Assembly (NCBI GenBank): GCA_024642665.1
Contig: JAHEAR010000032.1
Span: 1-40,592 of the forward strand
Length of the DNA stretch: 40,592 nt
Source of the DNA: Bacteroidota bacterium
GTDB lineage: Bacteria > Bacteroidota > Bacteroidia > Chitinophagales > Saprospiraceae
Reading direction: 5' to 3'
Both the position numbers and the translations under genes were made by a program. This document shows, piece after piece, positions 8,740 through 17,280 of this stretch; positions within the stretch are counted from its first letter, which is position 1; the number at the start of each line of letters is the position of its first letter. A model generated the notes under the pieces. It was not told the origin of the DNA. It searched no databases and was given only the letters and a program-made list of their open reading frames with translations.

Positions 8740-10125
8740 ATGCAAATAAGAGCGCGGCTCACCTTGCAATTTTTAATGATCGTAGCCGGGATACTACTCG
8801 CTGTGCTGTTTATCATCAAGTATCAATTTAAACAGAACCTCGAGCAGGAATATATAAAGCGCTTACGCTGGAATGCCTATATGATTTCGGAAATGGTGAT
8901 TGGCAATATGACCAGCGCGGAAGATATTTCTTTGGAATATCCACTGGATCTCACGGGTCCTTTGACCGGCTATTATCCGGAGAATGTGTCTATATATAAT
9001 ATGGATGGCAAGTTGCTCTATATTCATGATAAGGCAATGGATACGATTACTGGATTTCCTGTTTATAAAACGATTGAGGTAGGTGAATATCAATTTTCGC
9101 ATGGAAAATTTATGGCACTGGGCGTCGTATTTAAAAATGATGCGGGCAATCCATTTGTCATCGTTGTGGAGTCCTTTTTTGACCGGGTATACATGGCCAA
9201 TCTGACCCAGATATTAAGCTTTGTGTTCCTCGTTTCGATATCCATTGTAGCCTTGGGCGGATGGATTTTCGCCCGGCAGGCCTTAGCGCCCGTTAGCCGC
9301 ATTATGAATCAGGTGGATGCGCTGTTGCCTACAGATATGAGCCAACGACTAAAGCCAAATAATCAATACGATGAGTTGTCAAGATTGGTTATTACATTCA
9401 ATAAGCTATTGGATCGAATTCAACAAGTTTTCAAGGTGCAGAAGATGTTCGTTTCTAATGTAAGCCATGAATTAAAGAATCCATTAAATATTATTATCTC
9501 CCAGGCAGAAATTGCACTGGACAAGGAACGAAGCCCGGAAGAATACAGAGCCACACTAGAGTCGATACTGGTAGATGTCAAGGAGCTTAACGAAACCGGA
9601 GATCGACTGATGCAATTGGCCCGCATTAGTGCAGAAGAGTCCAATATTAGCTTTAAACCTTTGCGCATTGATGAGGTCATCTGGGAAGTCAAAGAACAAT
9701 TGTTATTCAATCATCCGGATTATAAAATAAATTTTGAAGTTGGGAATCTTCCGGAGGAGGAGGAGGATTTATTTGTCCAGGGCAACGAACATTTGATTAA
9801 AACTGCTCTTGTCAATCTGATGGATAATGGCTGTAAATTTAGCATGGATAAAAAAGTAAGGGTCAAGTTGACTTTCTCAAAGGAGGCAGAAACTATCGTC
9901 GAAGTATCAGACAACGGGCCCGGAATTCCGGAGGAGGAACTGGCAATGATTTTTAATGCGTTCTATCGAAGTGCAAGAACGTCATCTGTGCGTGGATCGG
10001 GAATTGGACTATCACTCGTAGAAAGTATTTTGAAGCTGCATGGTGTCCATCTGGCGATTCGCAGTAAAGTAGGAGAGGGCACTTCTTTTGTATTAAAATT
10101 TCCAAAAAGTATCCCCGCTACATAA
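8740..10125 (+). CDS. HAMP-domain sensor histidine kinase
   Basis: A 461-residue inner-membrane kinase. The first membrane helix is at about residues 8-27 and the second at 158-178, enclosing a periplasmic sensor region of about 130 residues. A HAMP linker follows (about 179-232). The dimerisation motif VSHELKNPLNIIISQAEIAL places the phospho-accepting His at 243, and the ATP-binding boxes are NLMDNGCKFS, VSDNGPGIPEEE and GSGIGLSLVESI. It is the downstream partner of the OmpR-family regulator. The arrangement resembles CusS/heavy-metal-type pairs, but no metal-handling gene lies beside it, so the signal cannot be named. Confidence 0.93.
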   Translation: MQIRARLTLQFLMIVAGILLAVLFIIKYQFKQNLEQEYIKRLRWNAYMISEMVIGNMTSAEDISLEYPLDLTGPLTGYYPENVSIYNMDGKLLYIHDKAMDTITGFPVYKTIEVGEYQFSHGKFMALGVVFKNDAGNPFVIVVESFFDRVYMANLTQILSFVFLVSISIVALGGWIFARQALAPVSRIMNQVDALLPTDMSQRLKPNNQYDELSRLVITFNKLLDRIQQVFKVQKMFVSNVSHELKNPLNIIISQAEIALDKERSPEEYRATLESILVDVKELNETGDRLMQLARISAEESNISFKPLRIDEVIWEVKEQLLFNHPDYKINFEVGNLPEEEEDLFVQGNEHLIKTALVNLMDNGCKFSMDKKVRVKLTFSKEAETIVEVSDNGPGIPEEELAMIFNAFYRSARTSSVRGSGIGLSLVESILKLHGVHLAIRSKVGEGTSFVLKFPKSIPAT

Positions 10126-10150
10126 TCAGTTGTATGGGAATTGTGATGGA

Positions 10151-10513
10151 TTAGCTTATGATGACAAATAAAATGGCCAGGCAAGCGGGAACAGTCTGAA
10201 CGAAGAGTATCTTTTTATCAGCAGATAATGCGCCATAGACTCCGGCAAAGGCCACGCAAATAAGAAAAAACAATCGCACATTATCCTGCCAAAAAAGGTC
10301 AGAAATAAAAAAGGACCATATTAATCCGGCTGCAAGAAACCCATTGTATAAACCTTGATTGGCCGCCAACACTTTGGTAGGTTCAAAAAGCTCCTGAGGC
10401 AAGGATTTAAACACTTTCCTTCCTTGCGTAGTCCATGCAAACATTTCGAGCCAAAGGATATACAGATGAATAATGGCGACCAGTGAAATGAGAATGTTTG
10501 TGATCAGGGGCAT
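10151..10513 (-). CDS. DUF1304 family small membrane protein
   Basis: A 120-residue, very hydrophobic protein with about four predicted membrane segments. It carries the family signature LEMFAWTTQGRKVFK near residue 22 and ANQGLYNGFLAAGL near residue 53. DUF1304 proteins are small integral membrane proteins of unknown function. The gene is convergent with the histidine kinase (25-base gap) and downstream of rmuC, whose start is on the same strand, with only ten bases between the rmuC stop and this start, so both are probably co-transcribed. Confidence 0.88.
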   Translation of the reverse strand: MPLITNILISLVAIIHLYILWLEMFAWTTQGRKVFKSLPQELFEPTKVLAANQGLYNGFLAAGLIWSFFISDLFWQDNVRLFFLICVAFAGVYGALSADKKILFVQTVPACLAILFVIIS

Positions 10514-10523
10514 AAGCGTTTAT

Positions 10524-12044
10524 TTATTCGTTAGCAGGATTTGTAATATCATCAGATAATTGTTCGGTATCAGCATTTTCATCTGGATTGTCATCTGCTG
10601 ATAGCATCAATGAGGAAGGTAGTTTTGTAGACTTAACCCCTAGTTGTTTTAATTTTTGAATTTTAGAAATAATATTTCCTCGACCATCTCTTAACTGGCT
10701 GACTGCTTTGAAATAGGATTCCTGAGATTTTGTTAAATGTTTCCCGATGTCCTCTACGGAGGATACAAATCCAACAAATTTATCGTAGAGTTTTGCTCCT
10801 TCGCTGGCTATTTCCTGTGCGTTTTTACTTTGGAATTCTCTTTGCCAGAGATCAGCTATGATTTTCAGGACAGCGATCAGATTGGTGGGACTGATCAACA
10901 AAATGCGTCTGGTGTAAGCGTACGCCCAAAGTTCCGGATCTGATTGAATGGCCAATGAATAGGCAGGTTCAATCGGAATAAACATAATAACAAAATCGAG
11001 GGAGGTATTGAGTTCGTCATATTTTTTACTGCTAAGTTGGTCAATATGCTGGCTGATTGCACGCAGATGATTAGCTATTTCAATATCCTGGGCTTCTTTT
11101 GAATCGGATTCAGAATGTCTCAAATAGGCATTCAATGAAACTTTTGAGTCAATAATGATAACACGTTCATCCGGCAATTTGACCATGATATCCGGCCGGA
11201 GGTTATTGCCTTGCTCATCTTTGATGTTTCCCTGAACAAAATATTCCCGATCTCTGGCCAGGCCGGATAATTCTAGAATACGCTCCAGAATAGTTTCTCC
11301 CCAATCACCTTGTTTTTTGGCCTGCCCTTTTAAGGCAGAGGCCAGGTTGTTAGCCTCCTGACTAATCTTCTGCGTATTTTCAATAAGATCCTTTACTTTT
11401 TCTTCCAGAGAAAATCGTTGCTTGGATTCTTTATCATAGGTTTCTTCCACCTTCTTTTTAAACGTATCTATATTCTCATTTAGCGGTTTTAGTAGTGCCT
11501 CAATATTTGTTTTATTGGTTTCGGTAAATTTTCCTGATTTCTCTTCAAATATTTGTTGAGCTATTTTTTCAAATTGTAATTGGGCTGTTTTCTGCATCGT
11601 TTCAAAATCGACCTTCTGCGTGGCAAGTTTCTCATTCAGGGCAGCATTGATAGCTTCCAGTTGAGAAATTCTTTTTTGTGTCAGTTGATTTTCGTTTTGT
11701 AATTGCTTATTGGATTCAAGCTGGTCCTTTAATTGTTGATTTATTTCTTTAAACCTGGATTCATTGGCTACCAGCGTTGCTTCCAGCGTAGCATTTAAAG
11801 AACGTATGCCGGAGACCATTACCTCGTATTCAGCTGATTTGGTTTTAAAGGATTCAGCGACCTCAAGTTGATTTTTATGCCGCTCTTCGATGATTTTAAG
11901 ATTAGCGGAAAGTTCATTTAATTTTTCTGCTTGTGCATCAAACACAGATCGCTCCACTGATCGGGATTTAGTGAGCAGGTGCAGAAAGATATAGGCTAAT
12001 ACAAAGCCAACAAGGGTACCAATAGCGATTGGGAGTAAGTCCAT
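10524..12044 (-). CDS. rmuC: DNA recombination protein RmuC
   Basis: A 506-residue protein with one N-terminal membrane helix (LLPIAIGTLVGFVLAYIFLH), a long coiled coil at about residues 30-230, and a RmuC domain (QAKKQGDWGETILERILEL near 240, then RPDIMVKLPDERVIIIDSKV, FVIMFIPIEPAY and LLISPTNLIAVLKIIADLW). In this family the C-terminal nuclease-like fold limits inversions at short repeats. The C-terminal tail after about residue 465 is acidic and low in complexity. The DUF1304 gene follows closely. A stem-forming sequence, AATCAAT...ATTGATT, lies 27-55 bases upstream of the start (12071-12099). Confidence 0.95.
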   Translation of the reverse strand: MDLLPIAIGTLVGFVLAYIFLHLLTKSRSVERSVFDAQAEKLNELSANLKIIEERHKNQLEVAESFKTKSAEYEVMVSGIRSLNATLEATLVANESRFKEINQQLKDQLESNKQLQNENQLTQKRISQLEAINAALNEKLATQKVDFETMQKTAQLQFEKIAQQIFEEKSGKFTETNKTNIEALLKPLNENIDTFKKKVEETYDKESKQRFSLEEKVKDLIENTQKISQEANNLASALKGQAKKQGDWGETILERILELSGLARDREYFVQGNIKDEQGNNLRPDIMVKLPDERVIIIDSKVSLNAYLRHSESDSKEAQDIEIANHLRAISQHIDQLSSKKYDELNTSLDFVIMFIPIEPAYSLAIQSDPELWAYAYTRRILLISPTNLIAVLKIIADLWQREFQSKNAQEIASEGAKLYDKFVGFVSSVEDIGKHLTKSQESYFKAVSQLRDGRGNIISKIQKLKQLGVKSTKLPSSLMLSADDNPDENADTEQLSDDITNPANE

Positions 12045-12203
12045 AAAGTAAAAATCCGATTTTTTGTGATAATCAATCTGCCTTTTTGTGGCATTGATTG
12101 CATGATCCTCTATTTAATAACAGGATGATATCATTTTAACTCATTGATAAAAGATTTATTGCAGGTATGAAGTTGATAGCAAATAATAGTTTGGTATAAA
12201 GTA

Positions 12204-12222
12204 AAATCAAATCGCTTGATTT
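12204..12222. promoter_or_regulatory. Inverted repeat AAATCAA-N5-TTGATTT overlapping a -7 box
   Basis: Perfect 7-base arms at 12204-12210 and 12216-12222. The right arm ends on the first base of a -7-like box, TACCTTCG (12222-12229). The decarboxylase ATG follows at 12248. A repressor bound here would block RNA polymerase. This is a candidate operator judged from symmetry and position alone. Confidence 0.4.
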
Positions 12223-12229
12223 ACCTTCG
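12222..12229 (+). promoter_or_regulatory. Candidate Bacteroidota -7 box (TACCTTCG)
   Basis: Matches the TAnnTTTG consensus except for one base and lies 18 bases before the decarboxylase start. The same octamer precedes the gene at 19189. No convincing -33 element was seen. Confidence 0.4.
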
Positions 12230-12247
12230 TAAGGATTAAAAAGAATC

Positions 12248-13684
12248 ATGAAAGAAAACCAATACAAACAGGCACTTCAAAGTGCCCTTCGATTAGCACT
12301 CGATTTTCTGGATCGTCTGGATGAAGATCCGGTGGATGTATCCTTGTCCTATGAGGAGTTGAAATCGCTATGGCAGTGGGAATTACCCACAGAAGGTATG
12401 AAGCCTGAAGCAGTGGTGGAAGAAGTCAATCTATCGGCAAGACCGGGACTGAAGCTTAATCAATCCGGTCGTTTCTTCTCCTGGGTGATCGGCGGATCTC
12501 ATCCTTCAGCTGTGGCGGTGGACTGGCTTACAGCAGTTTGGGATCAAAATGCAGGATTATATGCAGGGACCCCTTCCAGTAGTATCGTGGAAGAGATTGC
12601 GGGTAGTTGGCTAAAACAACTCCTTCACCTTCCTGAGAAAGCAAGCTTTGCTTTTGTGACCGGTTGCCAGATGGCCAATTTTGTCTGCATAAATGTAGCC
12701 CGGAATCACTTATTTCGGCAGGTTGGATGGGATTTTGAAACACATGGTTTTTATGGTGCTCCCAAAATGAGGGTCATTTGTGGGGATGCAAAGCACAATA
12801 CCATCACCAGGGCCTTGCGTATGCTGGGCTTTGGAAGTGAAGCAGTGGTGAATATTCCCACGGATGAAAAAGGAACAATCAGCGTAGATGCGCTACGCCA
12901 GGAATTTGTTCGGGATAGCACATCCCCAACGATGGTTTTATTACAAGCGGGAGAAATTCATACGGGCGCTTTTGATGATTTTAAATCGATTATTCCAATA
13001 GCCCATCAGCATAATGCATGGGTACACATCGATGGGGCTTTTGGTTTATGGGCTAACGCGAACCCGAAGTATGCGCATTACCTGGAGGGTGCTGAAGATG
13101 CTGATTCCTGGGCCACGGACGGACACAAATGGCTGAACGTACCTTATGATAGTGGATTTGCTTTTACAGCCCATCCTTCCTCGCATTTTCAGGCGATGAC
13201 GAACAATGCGGATTATCTTTCTTACAATGAACAGGCAAGAGATCAGTATAATTGGAATCCTGAATTGTCAAGAAGGGCTAGAGGATTTACTACCTATGCG
13301 ACCATTAAGGAATTGGGAGTAAGAGGTATAGCTGATTTAGTAGACCGATGCTGTGTTCATGCAAGTGCTATTGTAGAAGGTATTGGAGCCTTGCCAAATG
13401 CTTTGATTTTGTCTCATCCAATAATTAATCAGGGGCTGCTTAGATTTGTTCATCCGAATACACCGGAAGATGAATTGTCCAATGACATTTTCACATTAGC
13501 CGTTATTGAAGCCATTAATAAGACGGGTGAAGCTTTATTTCAGCCCTCAACGTTTAAAGGAAGAAAATGTATGCGGGTTTCCGTCAGTGGCTGGCGCACT
13601 TCGGATGATGATGTCCATCGTACAATAGCGGCTGCAAGATTGGCGATTGAGAAGGTCGGCAGGCAAGTAAATGAAAAAAATTAG
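12248..13684 (+). CDS. PLP-dependent group II amino-acid decarboxylase
   Basis: A 478-residue fold-type I enzyme. The Schiff-base lysine is Lys294 in SWATDGHKWLNVPYDSG; the upstream VHIDGAFGLWANANPK supplies the aspartate that contacts the PLP pyridine nitrogen, and GDAKHNTITRALRM contains the ring-stacking histidine region. The length and motifs fit the aromatic-L-amino-acid, tyrosine or glutamate decarboxylase group (pfam Pyridoxal_deC). Substrate cannot be assigned from sequence alone. It stands as a single gene with its own promoter-like box and an operator-like inverted repeat, and is convergent with the small gene at 13723. Confidence 0.9.
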   Translation: MKENQYKQALQSALRLALDFLDRLDEDPVDVSLSYEELKSLWQWELPTEGMKPEAVVEEVNLSARPGLKLNQSGRFFSWVIGGSHPSAVAVDWLTAVWDQNAGLYAGTPSSSIVEEIAGSWLKQLLHLPEKASFAFVTGCQMANFVCINVARNHLFRQVGWDFETHGFYGAPKMRVICGDAKHNTITRALRMLGFGSEAVVNIPTDEKGTISVDALRQEFVRDSTSPTMVLLQAGEIHTGAFDDFKSIIPIAHQHNAWVHIDGAFGLWANANPKYAHYLEGAEDADSWATDGHKWLNVPYDSGFAFTAHPSSHFQAMTNNADYLSYNEQARDQYNWNPELSRRARGFTTYATIKELGVRGIADLVDRCCVHASAIVEGIGALPNALILSHPIINQGLLRFVHPNTPEDELSNDIFTLAVIEAINKTGEALFQPSTFKGRKCMRVSVSGWRTSDDDVHRTIAAARLAIEKVGRQVNEKN

Positions 13685-13722
13685 TTTTTCAAAAAATCTA
13701 AACGTATGTTGCTGTGAAGTAG

Positions 13723-13932
13723 TTATTTCTTTTTGGGGCAATGCTTACATTTCTTCTTGCCTGGTTTTTTATATTTCTTACAGCACTTTTTCTTTGAGCA
13801 TTGGATGAAAATCAGGTTGTTTTCTTGACCATAATACAGTTGCCATTCAAAAGGTTTGGCATTCCCAAATGGAGGGCAAGCGGTTAAATGCTCAGCCATA
13901 GGAGCAATGGCGATAAAAATACTGTTTTCCAT
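13723..13932 (-). CDS. Small Cys/Lys-rich protein abutting the TauE/SafE gene
   Basis: A 69-residue protein not assigned to any family I know. The N-terminal half is ordinary (MENSIFIAIAPMAEHLTACP, then FEWQLYYGQENNLIFIQC). The C-terminal third is dense in lysine and cysteine, with C-S-K3-C-C-K2-Y-K2-P-G-K3-C-K-H-C-P-K3. Its ATG begins directly after the TauE/SafE stop with no intervening base, so it is almost certainly translated from the same mRNA. Five clustered cysteines plus a histidine could bind a metal, and the lysines could contact nucleic acid or membrane, but function is unknown. Confidence 0.7.
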   Translation of the reverse strand: MENSIFIAIAPMAEHLTACPPFGNAKPFEWQLYYGQENNLIFIQCSKKKCCKKYKKPGKKKCKHCPKKK

Positions 13933-14790
13933 TTACTTTAAAGATAAATAGATCGTATAACATGAAGTTACTACTATGCCTAGACCTACTAAAAGCATCA
14001 GGTGTTTTGGACGAATCAATTTAATAAGATAGGGACCGATAGGAGCTGCCAAAACACCGCCGATAATTAATCCCACGATGGTTTTCCATCCCTCCATTCC
14101 AACGAAAAATAAAAACACACCTGTGCTGAAAAAGGCAACGAAAAATTCGGCGGTATTAACCGTGCCTATAGCGATTTGGGGTGATTTGCCTCTTTGAATG
14201 ATATTGGAAGTGACAATGGGTCCCCAACCGCCACCTCCAATGGAATCTAACAATCCACCAATAAAGCCAAGAGGTGTCAGGTGTTTTAGAGAGTCTTTCA
14301 ATTCGAGTTTGCGGAAACTCTTGATGATGATAACAATCCCAAGGATGAGCAGATAGCCTGCAATAATTGGTTTGATAATATCTCCATCGAATACATTAGA
14401 GAGTAGAAATGCTCCGATGATGGCACCTATAATACCCGGGATAGCAAGTTGAATAAAAAGTTTTTTGTCAACATTTTTCAAATAAATATGAGACAAGCCG
14501 GTGACCCCGGTGGTAAATACCTCCGCCGTATGCACACTGGCGGAAGCAATGGCAGGGCTGACCCCAAGGTTTAGTAAAAAGGTGGAACAACTTACGCCAT
14601 ACGCCATGCCTAAAGTCCCGTCAATAATTTGAGCTACAAAACCAATAAGGAAAAACAAAAAGAATTCGGTATCAATGGAAAAAGACTGGTCTGTATGCGC
14701 ACTAAAGAACAACCATGCCATCCATCCGATAAGCAAAAGTTTTAAAGCAAGTATGATGTGTGATAAATATTCGAACTTTAGTGGAATCAT
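13933..14790 (-). CDS. TauE/SafE family sulfite/anion exporter
   Basis: A 285-residue membrane protein with about eight membrane helices. It has two family repeats, the first with GFVAQIIDGTLGMAYGVSCS followed by PAIASASVHTAEVFTTGVTG, the second with GFIGGLLDSIGGGGWGPIVT and AIGTVNTAEFFVAF. Members move sulfite, sulfoacetate or related organosulfur anions. No sulfur-metabolism gene is adjacent, so the substrate is open. It lies downstream of the DUF2461 gene (61-base gap) and is immediately followed by the Cys/Lys-rich small protein. Confidence 0.92.
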   Translation of the reverse strand: MIPLKFEYLSHIILALKLLLIGWMAWLFFSAHTDQSFSIDTEFFLFFLIGFVAQIIDGTLGMAYGVSCSTFLLNLGVSPAIASASVHTAEVFTTGVTGLSHIYLKNVDKKLFIQLAIPGIIGAIIGAFLLSNVFDGDIIKPIIAGYLLILGIVIIIKSFRKLELKDSLKHLTPLGFIGGLLDSIGGGGWGPIVTSNIIQRGKSPQIAIGTVNTAEFFVAFFSTGVFLFFVGMEGWKTIVGLIIGGVLAAPIGPYLIKLIRPKHLMLLVGLGIVVTSCYTIYLSLK

Positions 14791-14851
14791 GAAGTAGAAA
14801 GATGGCTTTTGTGTTTAGCGAAAAGTTGATCTGGGTTAAAGATCCGCAAGA

Positions 14852-15520
14852 TCAGATTATTTTCTGGCCGTTTTTATCATGAATGAGAATTTCTGTCATG
14901 TAGTCAAAGTATGGGCGCATAGCTTCGAAGGTGCGAACCACCTCCTTCTGAAAATCAGAATCAAGAACTTCATTATCCTTAAATGATCGCATAACAGTAA
15001 ATGATTTTTTGCGAATCAGATCTATGTCCGGATGGTTTTTATCAAATCCGGATGGGGCTGTTTTTACCTCCTCTCCTAGGAGCTCCCCAAAAAGGTCCTT
15101 AAATTTCTTTGTAGAAATGATTTTGCGAATAGGTGTTGCATCAAAAGCAAACTCTTCTCGAATGCGCTTCAGGTCTTCCGGACTTGGTGCCCAGAATCCC
15201 CCGCCGGCAAAGCTTCCACCAGGCTGAATATGCAAATAATATCCACCTCTCCGCAACGCAGAAGCTCTTGTAAAGTGAATCCCCAGATTGTTTTTATAAG
15301 GCGACTTGTCTTTGGAAAACCTTACATCTCGATAGATTCTGAACACTCTCGCATCTTCAATAACATCCTTTTTGTTCAACCCGCTTTGTATAGCCTTTGC
15401 AACGTCCTTCATATTATTTTGAGCAAGGACATAAAGATCTTTGTGATGCTGAAACCAGTCTCTATCGTTATTTTTTTCAAGATCTTTCAGAAACTTTAAT
15501 GTCGTTTTGTCAATGGACAT
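14852..15520 (-). CDS. DUF2461 family protein
   Basis: A 222-residue soluble protein that matches DUF2461 over its full length. Key stretches are FLKDLEKNNDRDWFQHHKDL at residue 9, RIYRDVRFSKDKSPYKNN near 62, GGYYLHIQPGGSFAGGGFW near 92, and the late DIDLIRKKSFTVMRSF. The family is widespread in bacteria and some fungi with no established activity. It is the third gene of a same-strand run (thioesterase, secreted small protein, this gene, TauE/SafE), but gaps of 60-90 bases leave operon membership uncertain. Confidence 0.92.
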   Translation of the reverse strand: MSIDKTTLKFLKDLEKNNDRDWFQHHKDLYVLAQNNMKDVAKAIQSGLNKKDVIEDARVFRIYRDVRFSKDKSPYKNNLGIHFTRASALRRGGYYLHIQPGGSFAGGGFWAPSPEDLKRIREEFAFDATPIRKIISTKKFKDLFGELLGEEVKTAPSGFDKNHPDIDLIRKKSFTVMRSFKDNEVLDSDFQKEVVRTFEAMRPYFDYMTEILIHDKNGQKII

Positions 15521-15611
15521 GAGAAATTCATTTATGCGATTGAATTTTTGTAGAACGCTTCAATCCGTTATAATAAAATAAACTTGGCTTGTTTGCAAAT
15601 GATGTCTTCCC

Positions 15612-16013
15612 CTATTTTGGGATGGTGTCAATTTTCCCGGAAGCATTTAATCTGATGATTATATCTTCATACGTGCGTGGATCGATGACAGTGTGTGGTT
15701 TGCCGTCAAGGAGCATATCCGGATCCGTAATGGCTAGGAAGTTTTTGCAATAATCACTTAACGAATAATTGGTGATGATGACCTGTACAGTACTTTCATA
15801 TGTCTCCGGATTAAATACTTCAATAGTATCTATGACAGTGACAGAGTCTCTCTCTAATGGTGATATTTTTTGCTGTGCTTTGTACCTTTCCATTTCCCGT
15901 TCATAGCCGGGGGGGGATATCTGGCCGGTGGCACCAGCGCTTAAAAAAAGAAGGCCAAGAAGCAGGCTCAGTCTCTGTAGCAGGACTGGGTAAAAATTTA
16001 GGGAAGTATTCAT
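15612..16013 (-). CDS. Small secreted protein of unknown function
   Basis: A 133-residue protein with a signal peptide (LLQRLSLLLGLLFLSAGATG, cleavage at ATGQ near residue 31). The mature part is polar, with a DSVTVIDTIEVFNPETYEST segment typical of small Bacteroidota exported proteins, and a tail resembling a short repeat (PHTVIDPRTYEDIIIRLNA). No known domain was recognised. The coding strand contains a run of eight C (G8 on the plus strand, 15909-15916) just after the signal peptide, a place where slipped-strand changes or sequencing errors would shift the frame. It is intact here. Confidence 0.72.
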   Translation of the reverse strand: MNTSLNFYPVLLQRLSLLLGLLFLSAGATGQISPPGYEREMERYKAQQKISPLERDSVTVIDTIEVFNPETYESTVQVIITNYSLSDYCKNFLAITDPDMLLDGKPHTVIDPRTYEDIIIRLNASGKIDTIPK

Positions 16014-16089
16014 GTTCTAAAATTACCTCAAATTATCAGAATGGTAAAGGCTTTTGTATACTGATTGTCGGTTGAATCTGCCGAATTCG

Positions 16090-16476
16090 TTATTTGCTTA
16101 AAGGGATTGGCCGTTTTTGTTCATCAATAGCGACCAATGAGAAAGTTCCGGTAATGGCTTTTGTACGGTGTTCGGAATACATTTCTTCAACAAAGATGTC
16201 CACTGTCACCTTGAGACTTGTATTTCCCACATGACGTATACGTCCCACAAGTTCAATAATTGTTCCGGCCGGAATTGGGTTGGTAAAATCAATTTTATCA
16301 CTACTCACAGTTACCATTTTTTGACGACTGAACCTGGTGGCGGCAATGAAGGCAACTTCGTCCATCAGATGCATTGCGGTTCCGCCAAATAGTGTATCAT
16401 AATGATTTGTAGTATTCGGAAACACCGCTTTAAAAATCCTTGTCTCCGCAGCGGCCATTCGTTGTTCGAGAGTCAT
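16090..16476 (-). CDS. Acyl-CoA thioesterase, hotdog fold (YciA/cytosolic type)
   Basis: A 128-residue single hotdog domain. Signature residues are in FPNTTNHYDTLFGGTAMHLM, followed by DEVAFIAATRFS and the SDKIDFTNPIPAGTIIELVG strand; the N-H-x-x-T-L-F-G-G loop and the later aspartate form the catalytic region. It should hydrolyse acyl-CoA thioesters in the cytoplasm. Length equals the YciA/BACH-like single-domain norm. It is divergent from the cupin gene, with about 200 bases between them. Confidence 0.93.
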   Translation of the reverse strand: MTLEQRMAAAETRIFKAVFPNTTNHYDTLFGGTAMHLMDEVAFIAATRFSRQKMVTVSSDKIDFTNPIPAGTIIELVGRIRHVGNTSLKVTVDIFVEEMYSEHRTKAITGTFSLVAIDEQKRPIPLSK

Positions 16477-16674
16477 GTTAGTTATGATTTTAATGGTAAA
16501 CGGTTATTGTTTTGTATTGTTGTCAGATAAGAAGTCGCTCGATTAGGAAGTAAGGTATTATTCGTCAAAAATCTTTTGAGACAATTTGGTGCATTATTTT
16601 TTTTAAGGGGAAGACTTATGTCATGTAGTATATTGTGCCTTCTAATTATATTTTTTAAAATAGATTGACTTCCA

Positions 16675-17013
16675 ATGCCATTTATCAATTATAACCATCT
16701 TCCCCATCTAACGTTGATGGATGATATTCACGGTTCTTTCATACATTCTGATCATCTTTCGGTGGGGTATATCACCTTTGAAGAAGGAGCCCGATTGCCG
16801 GAACATGCACACGTTCATGAACAATGGTCACATGTCATTGAAGGTGAACTGTCTTTTGTTTTGGATGGGAAAATGCAGTTGATGACGAAAGGAATGAGTG
16901 TTCATATTCCCTCAAATGTTCCACATAGTGCCGAAGCAATTTCGAGATGCGTGGTGATCGATACTTTCCTGCCGGTTAGAGAGGACTTTAAGCATCTTGA
17001 GGCCTTCAAGTAA
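16675..17013 (+). CDS. Small single-domain cupin protein
   Basis: A 112-residue single cupin barrel. Cupin motif 1 is visible as PEHAHVHEQWSHVIEGELSF (metal-ligand histidines at HVHEQ and nearby), motif 2 as VHIPSNVPHSAEAIS with its histidine. Such proteins are metal-dependent isomerases or dioxygenases or sensing domains; none can be chosen here. It is a lone gene, followed after 127 bases by an exact palindrome that should terminate transcription from both this gene and the convergent symporter gene. Confidence 0.9.
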   Translation: MPFINYNHLPHLTLMDDIHGSFIHSDHLSVGYITFEEGARLPEHAHVHEQWSHVIEGELSFVLDGKMQLMTKGMSVHIPSNVPHSAEAISRCVVIDTFLPVREDFKHLEAFK

Positions 17014-17140
17014 TTTTATGTTTTTTACAGCAATTTTTGAATCATTATTGACAATAATATTTAATAAAATATTGTTTATCAGTTTATAAGATATTTAGAT
17101 GTCCAATAAAAAATGGCATTAAAATCGACCCAAAACAGCC

Positions 17141-17180
17141 AAAATCAGTGTGCCACACCTAGGTGTGGCACACTGATTTT
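17141..17180. terminator. Exact 40-bp palindrome, probable bidirectional terminator
   Basis: Two 20-base arms meet with no spacer at 17160/17161 and match without error; the centre is CCTAGG. The right arm runs into TTTTT on the plus strand and the left arm into TTTT on the minus strand. It lies between two convergent genes, the cupin gene ending at 17013 and the symporter gene ending at 17281. In RNA the central bases would form a small loop on a stem of about 17-18 pairs. The rest of 17014-17280 is AT-rich, with a weak inverted repeat ACAATA-N13-TATTGT at 17051-17075. Confidence 0.85.
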
Positions 17181-17280
17181 TAAAAGGTATCGAATTACAA
17201 AATATATGCGCTTAAAATCCTCAAATTAGGTTAACTGATCACCAAAAAACGGGCTCGAAATGAACCACCATTTTATTCCA

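Noticed and set aside
16482-16688. 68-codon minus-strand frame between thioesterase and cupin genes
   Set aside because: Overlaps the cupin start, no recognisable features, composition is that of intergenic AT-rich DNA.
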